Part shown: one piece after another, positions 50,117 to 60,803 of the stretch
Layout of the letters: each line of letters starts with the position of its first letter
How positions within the stretch are numbered: position 1 is the first letter of the stretch
Source of the DNA: Coenobita brevimanus
Lineage: Eukaryota > Arthropoda > Malacostraca > Decapoda > Coenobitidae
DNA length: 64,000 bases
NCBI GenBank assembly: GCA_032717465.1
Contig: CM064732.1
Span: 23,963,567 to 24,027,566 of the forward strand
Reading direction: 5' to 3'
Position numbers and translations under genes: made by a program
The notes under the pieces: model-generated
Databases searched by the model: none
What the model was told of the DNA's origin: nothing
What the model saw: only the letters and a program-made list of their open reading frames with translations

Positions 50117-50263
50117 AGAAACAACAGATAAGCCTCTCTGTGTCTGGTGCTGCCAATACTATCACGCCTTACCAGATAACCTCCCTCTGTTGCCCACCCT
50201 TCCTTGCCTTCTTGCCTTTCTTTATTCCCCTCCGCTCTTCCATCCCTCCTTGCTGCAACTTTG

Positions 50264-50331
<68 letters not shown>

Positions 50332-50407
50332 GCTTCCCTCCCTCTTTTCGCTTAGATTCTGCCAATACCATCGTACCTTACCAGATTTTGTCGGTCTTTG
50401 CATCCCT

Positions 50408-50448
<41 letters not shown>
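50046..50448 (+). repeat. (GA)n, (CT)n and (TA)n microsatellites
   Basis: GA at 50046-50112, CT at 50266-50327, TA at 50410-50448. The phrase TGCCAATAC-ATC-T-CCTTACCAG flanks both the GA and CT runs, at about 50150 and 50360, so the flanks are duplicated. Confidence 0.93.
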
Positions 50449-50450
<2 letters not shown>

Positions 50451-51364
50451 GTATATATATATTCCTCAGGGCAGACTTTCTCCATTATCACTCTTCCTCC
50501 TGCTTGCCTTATTATTTCCTCTTTCCCTCCTTCCAAGTATTCTTCCCTCACCGTTCCCTCCCGCACTCTCTCCTTCATCATTCCCAGCAATGCCTTCCTT
50601 GCAAAAATATAAAGAATCTTGGCTGATATAAGGAGTGGCGCGTGCTTTTTCCTATACACGTTAAGAAAATAATGCAAATAAGAATAATAGATCAATATTG
50701 CGTAAAGAATATACACAAACCCATCAGAATTACTGCTGATCAAACACTTATGGCCATTACACAGTATCTGATAATTCCTTTGAGATCAGATACGGAAGTG
50801 AAAAACTCTCGAATCCCACATAGGACTAGATATTATTATTCTTATTCTGTTTTCGTGTGAAGTGCAGATCAGTATCATTTTCCACAGGCATCCTCATTAT
50901 ATGAAAATAAATATTCAGCTTATAAACTCAAATACGAAAATATAATATACACCTATGATGTCATAAGCTACTTCCAAACACGTCTTATGATATAGCTACC
51001 TAGTCAAAAAATAAATGAATAAATAAAAAAGACTCCTGGCGTCAAGGATGCTATTTTTTCTTCAAATTTTTGGGCGCCAGACTCTGTTTTGACTGTCTGG
51101 CACATTATTGTAACTATGCTTTGAAATGCTGAAATATTTTGCTGCAGTAAGTAATTTATAAGTGGTCAGTGTGGGCGCCCATTATCCACACACTTAATGT
51201 AGTGGTACTCTATTTTAGGGTATACTGAGTGGCAAGCCAAATGATTTTCTGTAAACCAGGACATTATTTAATACGCTGGGTGGTAACCTTATAACCAACC
51301 AACACATGTTCCCTACGTGACAACAAGTGAGTTGGCAAAGAGTTAGTGCCCTTCCCTGGAAAAC
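50449..51364. other. Unannotated stretch
   Basis: A small hairpin CTGGCGTC...GGGCGCCAG lies at 51035-51080. No supported gene. Confidence 0.42.
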
Positions 51365-51439
51365 AACTAACTAGAAATAGAAACAAGATGCCTCGGACCA
51401 GGACTTAAAAACAGGTGAAGACCAAGGACCGAACAAAGG

Positions 51440-53434
51440 ACATAGTACGGCTTGCAACATGGAATATAAGGAGTGCGACAGACGAGGTGAAAAAGAGAGA
51501 GAGATTGTCCAGGTGCATGAGGGTGCAAAAGTGGGCATATGTGCAATACCCGAGACTAAATGATGAGGTGAGACTGTGAGAGAGGGAGGGTAATGGATGG
51601 GGTATAAGCACGGGAATAGGTGAGAATGAGAGAGCAAAAGAGGGAGTATGTATTGTGTGCAAGAGATGAAAGGAAAATATAAGAGAGTATGGATCAGTTG
51701 GTTCAAGAATTGTGTGGGTAACATTGAAAGTAGGATTACAAACGTGCGCAATTGTCAATGTGTATGCACCCTTGCAAGATCGTGCAAGCAGAGTAAAAGA
51801 AGATTCCTGGGCGAATGTGGAAGCGTACATGGAAAAGTCTGCAAGGAATGAGAAAGTGTTTTTGACTGGAGCTATGAATGGAAAAGTAGGGAATGTGAAG
51901 GTGGATGGGGTGGTTGGTGAGTGGGGTGTGCCTACAGAAATGGATGAGAATGGCAATGATCAAGTGGACATATGTGTGGGGAGAGAGTTGGTAACAGCCA
52001 AAATCTTCTTTAGGCACAAAATGACCCACAGGTATACATGATGAGTGATGAGAAGGGTTGGTGGTGAACTGAATGAACGGAAGACAATGACTGATTATGT
52101 TTGTGTGTGTGTCGATGACAGTATTGAATGCAAGAGCACACAGAGGTTGTGGGAGTGGATTTTCTGTTGACTGCGTGGTAAATGTGAACGTCAACATTCA
52201 AGTGCAATAGAGGAATAGAAGGAGGGAAGGACAGGAGGAAGTAGTCCATACAGGGAGGGTAGAAAGGTTGCAAGAGGAGGAAAAATGGCAGAATATAAGA
52301 GAGAAGTGAAGGAGCAATTGAGTAAATAGAGTATTTCTAGCAGATGGGAAAGGTGGTAGGTGTGTGCAAGATATTCACAGAAGAAATCTGTGCTGCATGT
52401 GAGGTGGTGTGTGAAATGAAGAGAAGGCGAAAGGGGTGCAAGGAGCAGTGTGGTTGAATGAAAAAGCAAGACAGGCTGTGGCACAAAAGAGGAACGCATA
52501 GAGTGAGTGAATGGGAAGCAGAGGCATGGAGGAAGTTGAGAGAGTTATATGTAAGGAGGAAAAGAGAGGCGAAAAGATTAGTCAGAGAAAGTAAGCAGAA
52601 AATTGACGAATCTGGAAGGAATCTGAGTGTAGGCTAAACTGGAGGGAATATAAGAAACTGTTCTGGAAGGAGATAAAGAGAGTTAGACATGGTGATAATG
52701 AAGTTAGTCAGGGAGTAAAAAGATAAAAATGGTAGATTGCTAGTGAAGAAGAGATAAAATGTGAGATGACAGAGAAAACACTTTAAGGATATGTTAAATA
52801 TAGAGAATGAAAGTAATGCGAGTATAAGTGGCTGGGGAATGTCTGGGGTAGGAGGGAGGTGAGGAGGGAGGAAGAGATCAGTAGGATGGAAGTAGTGGAA
52901 ACATTGAAGAAATTCAAAATGGGGAAAGCCCCAGGAACTGATGGAGTGAGTGGTGAAATGACGAAGCATGGGGAACAGATAGTAGTAGAATGGATGTGGA
53001 AGATGTGCAGATTGGCTTGGAAGAAAGGTCGAGATCCGATAGCTTGGGAGTCACGCATAATTATTCCCCTGTTGAGAGAAAAAGGGGAAAAAGAAGTGTG
53101 TGGTAATAGTTGTCACTTTTGTCTTCTGAAATTAATAGTACAGTACAGTATATGGTAGGATACTTTTTGACAGAGTTAGGGAAATAACATAGGAATTAGT
53201 TGGAGACAAAGAGGGAGGTTTTAAGAAGGGAAGAGGTTGTATAGGTCAGATATTCATCCTTATGATTTTAGTGGAAAAGTTTCTAGAGAAAGGAAAGAAG
53301 CTGTAAGTGGCCTTCATGGATTTGGAGAAGGCATAGGACAGAGTGCATAGACAAGGAATTTAGAAAATATTAAGAATATAAGGAGTAAATGAGAAGTTGT
53401 TGAATGCCGCAAAGAGTATGTATGATGATGCTAA
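51440..53434 (+). pseudogene. LINE endonuclease and N-terminal reverse transcriptase, decayed
   Basis: Endonuclease: RLATWNIRSATDEVKKRERL (about 51450-51510), INVYAPLQDR-like NVYAPLQDRASRVKEDSW (about 51755-51810), FLTGAMNGKVGNV (about 51860, where GDMN/GDFN is expected so the catalytic Asp is Ala), DICVGREL and FFRHKMTHRYT (about 52035). Reverse transcriptase: MGKAPGTDGVSGEM (about 52920-52960), RDPIAWESRIIIPLLREKG (about 53030-53085), GGFKKGRGCIGQIF and VAFMDLEKA-stop-DRVH (motif A near 53310-53345). Many stops and frameshifts. The Harbinger element interrupts it between motifs A and B. Confidence 0.8.
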
Positions 53435-53775
53435 AGGGGCTTTCACATATTCAGGAGTCGGACAAGGAGTCGTCAAGAGTTCAAACTCCTCGCGGATTCT
53501 TATCAATTTGGCCAAGAATCCAGCAATTTAGGAGTGCACCAGGTGGGCGCTACAAGTAGCCACACATAGCTAATGCATTGGTAAGCGTTCCTTAGGGTGA
53601 TGCCATGAGTAGCTAGGAGTCACTACGCATAGCCGAACCAAATGATCCGTAAAGGTCTATGAGTAGCCATGAATAGCCAAGAGTAGGTAGGAGTAGCTAA
53701 GACCCCCACTAGAGTAGTTATGAGTGAGCTACAACCATCAAGAATTTGATGCTAGTCTGTCAGGAGTATCAGGCG

Positions 53776-53811
<36 letters not shown>

Positions 53812-53884
53812 GATGTGATGCAGTTGGAGTACTCATTCATTAGGAAGCTTGCATTCAGCATACACCTATGTACCCTCAACGACA

Positions 53885-54579
53885 ATGGCTGGAGGTGCCT
53901 GCGAATTGAATCTACTGAAGCTGCAGGGGGATTTGGCATGTGAAACGGCCGACATCAATGTAGCAATATGTAGGCTGTTACTTGAGAAGAAGACAAGGAA
54001 GCAAAAGAGGAGAACCCTTTGGAGCAGGTTATGGCTGCTACAACGTCCTATGTACGGCCAGTACGAGAAACTTATTGAAGAGTTGAAATTAGAGGACTCC
54101 CATAGCTTCATGAATTTTCTTCTTGTGGATGACATGTTCATGGAACTGCTGGAAAGGGTTGGTTTCCGTATCGAGACGCAAGACACCTCCTGGAGGAAGT
54201 CACTGTCATCTGGGTTGAAGTTGGCCATCACTCTATGTTACCTGGTGACTGGAGATAGCTGCAAAACCCTTTCATATGGCTTCAGAATGGCCCACAATAC
54301 CATCTCATCATTCTCGAGACCTGCGAGGCCATCACCGCAGGGTACCTGAAGGACATCCTGGCCTGCCCCACAATGCCAAAACTGTGGAAGGAGGTGGCTT
54401 CCCTTTTCTCCAACAAATGGAATTTCCACTACACAGTCGGTGTCTTGGACGGCAAGCATATTGCAATCAGGTGTCCCCCCAGTGTTGGATCCCACTACTC
54501 AAAACCAACGGTCACCGACTCCCAGCAAACTCGCAGTGACTCCTACCACACTTTTACCATGCTCTTGGCATATTCGTAG
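53885..54579 (+). pseudogene. Harbinger transposase, frameshifted and C-terminally deleted
   Basis: From ATG 53885: MAGGACELNLLKLQGDL, LWSRLWLLQRPMYGQYEKL, LKLEDSHSFMNFLLVDD, ELLERVGFRI, KLAITLCYLVTGDSCKTLSY and GFRMAHNTIS, the N-terminal helical domain of HARBI1-like transposases. After one frameshift near 54300, EAITAGYLKDILACP, LWKEVASLFSNKWNFHYT and VGVLDGKHIAIRCPP follow; the last contains the first catalytic Asp. The frame then ends at 54579 where the DADY region with the second Asp and the Glu should lie. So only one third of the DDE triad remains. An intact relative must supply transposase in trans. Confidence 0.9.
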
Positions 54580-54605
54580 CGACGGGTAGATAACTCTTAG
54601 CAACT

Positions 54606-54928
54606 AGAGAGGTGGCCTGCAGTCCTTACGGACCCAGGTTCGAATCCCGGCTGGGGCAGGGAACAGTTTAAGGATTTGAATTTCATTAAATCAGGCTTTA
54701 CTGATCTACCAGAAGACCCGCCGACATGTCGTAAAAATACCCCCGCTAATACCAATACACCAGTCCTGTATGAGACAGCCCTAGCATGTATTCAATATGG
54801 ACGGTGGGTGTTAGCGCCGAAGTGGTGACATGTAGAGGTGTATGGTATGTAGGAGGACTGCTGGGCCTTGATAGCAGGCTGTGAAGCCTATGCCCAGAGC
54901 CGGACACATTAAAAAAAAAAAAAAAAAA
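54606..54928 (+). mobile_element. SINE copy nested in the Harbinger element
   Basis: Starts AGAGAGGTGGCCTGCAGTCC, keeps a good box B (GGTTCGAATCCC near 54638) and the whole SINE body, ends with 18 A. Box A is lost, so it is slightly 5'-truncated. The sister Harbinger copy at 60370-61884 lacks it: GCAACT and TAACTCGTG are close together there (61465-61483). Confidence 0.93.
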
Positions 54929-55351
54929 CTAACTCGTGAATGAAACTAAACGAAAATTTTGGGCACTCCTGTGAAACTCCTACCTACTCTTGGAAGACTC
55001 CTTGCTACTCTTACCAACTACTAGCTACTCTTAGTTACTCACAACAGTTCGTAGCAACTCGCAAAGGTTTTTTGATACAAGAATCCGTTGAGAGTAGCTG
55101 TGAGTCGCTAGGAGTCGCTAGGAGAAGTCATGAACGTCTTCGGTACGTGCTAGGAGTTTAAAAAATTCGTAGCGGTTCTCGATAAATTTTGAACATGTCA
55201 AAAACATCAGGAGTGTGCGAGGAGTCCCGAGACAGTGCCGAGAGTCCGTAGGACTATAGAGGAATTGTCAGGAGTAGGGTGCAGAGTGTCTCAGGAGTAG
55301 CAACTCGCAATGAGTCTTCGCCCGACTCCTGAATGTGTGAAAGCCCCTTAA

Positions 55352-56253
55352 GGCTGCAGTGCATGTGGATAGTAAACCGAGTGAATTTTTTTTGTCTGGA
55401 TGTTGGATTGAAACAAGGATGTGTCATGTCTACATGTTTGTGAAATCTGTAAATGGATAGGGTTATATATGAGATGCAAGTTATGGCAGTCGATGTTGAA
55501 ACGACCCTAATGAGACAGGGGAGCATTTGGAAACTTCCTGTACTGTTGTCAGCAGATGATACTATATTGTTAAGCGAAGACGAAAGGGAACTGCAAGGCT
55601 TGGTGAATGAGTTTATGAGAGTGTGTAGGAAACGGAATCTTAAGGTGTATATAGGGAAGAGTAAAGTAATGGTCTTCGAGAGAAATGAAGTCAGTGTATG
55701 TACATTGAGGCTGGATGATGATGAAATGGAAAATGTGAGTGCATTTAAGTACTTGGATAGCATGATGAGTAAGATTGTAAGGTTGGAGGAGTAAGGTTGT
55801 AAGGCTGGAGGAGGAAATGCTTGAAAGGGTACAACAAGGAAGAAAGGTTGCTAGTTCTTTGAAAGCAGTGATAAGAAACAGAGAAGTGAGTATGGAAGTA
55901 AAAAAGTCGATGCATGATAGTATTGTGATACAAACTCTTACGTATGGAAATGAAGCTAGGACCTTGTTGGAAGGACAGAAGTCAAGAGTGAGGGCAGTGG
56001 AAATGAGTTTTATTTGAGAAGAGCATGTGGAGTTACATGGAGAAACAGACTGACAAATAAGGCAGTGAAGGAGTGTTGTGGTGTGGATGTGGATGTGATA
56101 GAAAGAGTTAGAAGAAATACAATGAGGTGGTTTGGCCATGTGGAGAGGATGGAGAGCGAGAGACTAACGAGGAGGGTGTATGTGAGTGAGGTGGATGGAG
56201 GGAGAGGGAGGGGAAAGCCAAGGATGAGATGCAGGGATGGAGTGAAGAGGTAC
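55352..56253 (+). pseudogene. LINE reverse transcriptase C-terminal half between the two inserts
   Basis: Continues the LINE after the Harbinger: VIYEMQVMAVDVETTLMRQG, LLSADDTILLSEDERELQGL (catalytic box, 55545-55600; A replaces F before ADD... the box reads SADD), RKRNLKVYIGKSKVMVFER, a break near 55790, LKAVIRNREVSMEVKKSM, IQTLTYGNEARTLL, CGVTWRNRL, VRRNTMRWFGHVERMESERL and GGRGRGKPRMRCRDGVK. It stops at 56253 where the foldback begins. Two frameshifts. Confidence 0.87.
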
Positions 56254-57604
56254 AGCTCCGGACAGATGAAACGGCTATACCCCATCCACCAGCGACTTGG
56301 TTTGGGTCTCAGTGGTTCTGGTAACAGTTGCAGGTGGAGGGAGGGGGGATGTGGGTGGGTGAGGAGGGGAGAAATGTGGGCGGAGTTATATAGGGGGTAG
56401 TGTGGGAGGGTGAAGAAGCAGCACAGTCTGGCTGGTGGGAGGGGGAGACGAATGGTTGGGTAGCGGAGACGAGAGTCTGCTGGAGGGTAAGACAGGTGAA
56501 TGTGATTAGATGAAAAGAAATTACAAAAAATGAATTATTATAATATCTGCTGCATATATTGCATTTTATCTACTAAATAAAAACACTGTCTATTATTCAC
56601 CACCGTATTTGGGTATCCTACTCATTATTATTATCCTTTGGATATTAGGCAATAAATAAAGATATTGGACGGTCTTTCAGACCCGAACCAATTTCTTCAT
56701 AACTTTTTCCTTCAGCTATTTCCGTATTCCTATTATCCCTCGTGCTTGAAGTCTCCCTTTTTATCACTTTCTCCTACGCCCTACATTTTTTTTTAGGCAT
56801 AAGGCAGTTTTAACTTTCTCTTTAAATAACCATATTTGTCAACAAATATTCCTTTCATTAATCTATTTAATTACCTGTTTTCTTTCAATATGCATTTGTC
56901 TAATAATGGGTGTTACACCTTAATTGGCGCCGCTATTTGACGTTTTGAATAAATTTGGTCTAAATTTACGCATATATTGCAGTCTCTCTCAAGTAGGCTG
57001 GCAACCTCACACATCCTCCCCCTGCTTTCTCCTTCTCTCGCTACCCGTTCCCTCCTTTCCTTTTGTAGTACTGTTTATCTATTCTTTCTCATATTTTTAA
57101 CCTCATTCCTTCTTACAAACTTTTAGTGCCATAGGAATTTCTCCCTTATCACCTACAGTCCTACTACATGAAAGTGGAAAAAACCTGCCATCGGGAAAAG
57201 AATAACTGGAAATTTATGGCGAAGGTTACGATATTAGTTATTTAGAATGAAAGTGTTGGCAGATACGCATTCTTGACGTGATTATCGCAGCCACAGCATT
57301 TCGCCTTCATAAAACAGAAGGACTATAGGTTTCATGCATTACCTCCTTACGTCCAGCATTACTGTGCAGAACGCCATGTATAACACATTAAGGACCACAA
57401 GGACAGTACTGGTAGTCATCGTGATTCTCATGAATCTCTCCATAGGCTATTGAAAACAGTGCTTTATGCTCAACTTCAGAATTATGTTCTCATCATGGCA
57501 ATGATAGGGAAAGATAATAAAAACAATATATACAACCAAATTATCATTTATTATACAACAAAGCTCAAACTGCCTCCGTGCTACCTGAAAAAAATTAAAT
57601 ACCT

Positions 57605-57670
<66 letters not shown>

Positions 57671-58135
57671 TCATACAGGCTCTACACTTATGAAATTTAA
57701 CATCGAGTAACCCTACATGCCCAAAGTAATTTCCTCTGCATGGACTGACGTTGTAACGAAACTGGTTGTCCCCCTGCAGTAATTATTAATATATTTTTAT
57801 GGTCATGTATGACTGAATAGTTTAGTTTATACAAGCGAAAACCTCAGAAATAATACTCACCGAGTATTATTCCTTCTCCAGCAGTTGCACCTTCAGTGAC
57901 ACACTTCCAAAAATCCTCTGGCTTGTCAACATAACGTTTGCTAGGGTCCTGTGATGCAACCCTGCTTCGTGCAATACTCTTCTCATAGTCTTTTCGCCGA
58001 TATCATGGTCTGTGCATCGGTTTCTGTGGCGTGTAGTGCAACATCGTGGTTTCCGTGTGGTATGTTGCCATGCTAGTTAGTGTCCTCTGCTTTACCCAAC
58101 ACAATAAATTTTAGATCAAACAGTGTTATTCATGG

Positions 58136-58216
<81 letters not shown>

Positions 58217-59602
58217 CATGTATTTAATTTCTTCAGGTTACATGTGATTGTGTGAGCTAGTTACACCCTTGAGACTGCAGCACGGAGGCAGTTTGAGCTT
58301 TGTTGTATAATAAATGATAATTTGGTTGTATATATTGTTTTTATTATCTTTGCCTATCATTGCCATGATGAGAACATAATTCTGAAGTTGAGCATAAAGC
58401 ACTGTTTTCAATAGCCTATGGAGAGATTCATGAGAATCACGATGACTACCAGTACTGTCCTTGTGGTCCTTAATGTGTTATACATGGCGTTCTGCACAGT
58501 AATGCTGGACGTAAGGAGGTAATGCATGAAACCTATAGTCCTTCTGTTTTATGAAGGCGAAATGCTGTGGCTGCGATAATCACGTCAAGAATGCGTATCT
58601 GCCAACACTTTCATTCTAAATAACTAATATCGTAACCTTCGCCATAAATTTCCAGTTATTCTTTTCCCGATGGTAGTTTTTTCCACTTTCATGTAGTAGG
58701 ACTGTAGGTGATAAGGGAGAAATTCCTATGGCACTAAAAGTTTGTAAGAAGGAATGAGGTTAAAAATATGAGAAAGAATAGATAAACAGTACTACAAAAG
58801 GAAAGGAGGGAACGGGTAGCGAGAGAAGGAGAAAGCAGGGGAGGATGTGAGGTTGCCAGCCTACTTGAGAGAGACTGCAATATATGCGTAAATTTAGACC
58901 AAATTTATTCAAAACGTCAAATAGCGGCGCCAATTAAGGTGTAACACCCATTATTAGACAAATGCATACTGAAAGAAAACAGGTAATTAAATAGTTTAAT
59001 GAAAGGAATATTTGTTGACAAATATGGTTATTTAAAGAGAAAGTTAAGCTGCCTTATGCCTAAAAAAAATGTAGGGCGTAGGAGAAAGTGATAAAAAGGG
59101 GGACTTCAAGCACGAGGGATAATAGGAATACGGAAATAGCTGAAGGAAAAAGTTATGAAGAAATTGGTTCGGGTCCGAAAGACCGTCCAATATCTATATT
59201 TATTGCCTAATATCCAAAGGATAATAATAATGAGTAGGATACCCAAATACGGTGGTGAATAATAGACAGTGTTTTTATTTAGTAGATAAAATGCAATATA
59301 TGCAGCAGATATTATAATAATTCATTTTTTGTAATTTCTTTTCATCTAATCACATTCACCTGTCTTACCCTCCAGCAGACTCTCGTCTCCGCTATCCAAC
59401 CATTCGTCTCCCCCTCCCACCAGCCAGACTGTGCTGCTTCTTCACCCTCCCACACTACCCTCTATATAACTCCGCCCACATTTCTCCCCTCCTCACCCTC
59501 CCACATCCCCCCTCCCCTCCACCTGCAACTGTTACCAGAACCACTGAGACCCAAACCAAGTCGCTGGTGGATGGGGTGTAGCCGTTTCATCTATCCGGAG
59601 CT
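56254..59602. mobile_element. 3349-bp foldback element with ~1.35-kb inverted arms
   Basis: Target duplication GTAC at 56250-56253 and 59603-59606. Ends AGCTCCGGACAGATGAAACG and the complement of CGTTTCATCTATCCGGAGCT. The left arm 56254-57602 and the right arm about 58217-59602 are near-identical inverted copies along their whole length (for example GAAAACAGTGCTTTATGCTC near 57454 and its complement near 58394). The right arm has about 43 extra bp near 58240-58283. (AT)n runs bound the centre on both sides (57610-57664 and 58140-58213). The centre 57665-58139 is single-copy and holds an exon-like frame. No transposase is recognised, so the superfamily is open. Confidence 0.92.
57861..58071 (-). 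pseudogene. Exon-like frame in the centre of the foldback element
   Basis: On the minus strand, ATG at 58071 opens MATYHTETTMLHYTPQKP. After one in-frame TGA the same frame continues YRRKDYEKSIARSRVASQ, DPSKRYVDKPEDFWKCV and TEGATAGEGIILG. It ends at CTCG|GTGAGTATT, a near-consensus splice donor (GT at 57860-57859). A start codon, 70 codons interrupted once and a donor look like a decayed first coding exon. I do not recognise the protein. It could be the element's own former gene or a captured host exon. Confidence 0.5.
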
Positions 59603-59606
59603 GTAC

Positions 59607-59740
59607 ATTATATGAGTGAGGGGGGGTGTGAGCGGGGCAGTGAAATGGCGAGGGACAGGGCAACATGGAGGCGGTTTGTTTGTGGCCACCCCTTACGCGA
59701 TGAAGGTGTCTGGGAATAGATAAATAGATCGACGTAATAT
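59607..59740 (+). mobile_element. 3' terminal part of the split LINE
   Basis: Continues directly from 56253 (AGAGGTAC | ATTATATGAGTGAGG) and carries GACAGGGCAACATGGAGGCG and GTGGCCACCCCTTACGCG, the family A 3' signature, then an ATAGATAAATAGAT tail. Confidence 0.88.
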
Positions 59741-60369
59741 ATACTAATGTATTCTTGCTGCTGAACAGAAAATTTTGTGTCCAATTTATATCTACAATTT
59801 AACTTTAAATATGTGGAGTATGACAGCACTTACAAACTTTATCATATAAATGGTAATCATTCCATAATATTTATACTTTTGTGTTAAAGAATATAATGCA
59901 TTACAGCATATTAAATGGTGTTACATGCATCTTGGGAATCATAGTAACAACGATGGGCTGAGTTGCCATGTTCGAATTTTGAGTGAAACCACAGATCATG
60001 AAACAGCAGACATATCCATCACAATTGTTTCGTTATCACAACCACAAATTTGTCAACAGTGTGAAGGTTAATAATATATGGCCAGCATGTCGCATTGTTT
60101 TAACCACGTACCATTTTATCTACCATGTGGTAGTGTCGGAAGATATTGTGGTTTTAGTGTTTCGCTACGGGAATGGCACAGCTTCATAGTAGGTGCAGGC
60201 CTTCCATTTATTACCACCTCACGCAACACGCATCAAATAACATCGTCCATTGTGTCAGATTGTACAACACATTATCTTAAAGATAGTTTTGGAAGCTACT
60301 GTAAACTAGGGGACAAAAGTTTGCCAAATATTCCACCTCTTCTATGGCTCACTCACATTCATCGACTAA
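59741..60369. other. AT-rich unannotated stretch
   Basis: Frames at 59983-60407 have no recognisable domain. TAA target duplication of the next element at 60367-60369. Confidence 0.45.
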
Positions 60370-60718
60370 TGGGGCTTTCACACATTCAGGAGTCGGACGA
60401 GGAGTAGCCAAGAGTTCAAACTCCTCCGGATTCTTGTCAATTTGGCCAAGAATCCAGCAATCTACAGGATTGCGCCAGGTGGGCGCTACAAGTAGCTATA
60501 CATAGCTTACCCATTCCTGTGAGTTCCCTAGGGCGGCGCTAGGAGTAGCTAAGAGCCACTATGCATTGCCAAACCATATGATTCGTAAAGTCTACGAATA
60601 GCCATGAGTAGCTAAGAGTAGCTAGGAGTAGCTAAGACCCCCACTAGAGTAGTTACGAGTGCGTTACGACCATCAAGAATTTGATGTGAGTCTGTCAGGA
60701 GTGTCGGGCGAAAAAAAA

Positions 60719-60803
<85 letters not shown>

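Larger units (their letters stand above)
53435..55348 (+). mobile_element. PIF/Harbinger element, copy 1 (1914 bp), containing a SINE
   Basis: Target duplication TAA at 53432-53434 and 55349-55351, the TWA type of PIF/Harbinger. Terminal inverted repeats GGGGCTTTCACATATTCAGG and the complement of CCTGAATGTGTGAAAGCCCC. Both sub-ends are packed with short GAGTAGCTA/GAGTCGCTA words, plus strand on the left and minus on the right. A (TA)n run lies at 53778-53808. It encodes a truncated transposase. The SINE at 54606-54928 was added after the element was in place. Confidence 0.93.
51365..59740 (+). mobile_element. LINE family A copy split by two DNA transposons
   Basis: Plus-strand LINE segments are 51365-53434, 55352-56253 and 59607-59740. 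Together they give an endonuclease, reverse transcriptase and 3' end in order. The first break is a 1914-bp Harbinger element, the second a 3349-bp foldback element. At each break the LINE reading continues after removing the insert and one target duplication. The 3' end has GTGGCCACCCCTTACGCGA and an ATAGATAAATAGAT tail. It is the longest family A copy here and must be older than both inserts. Confidence 0.9.
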
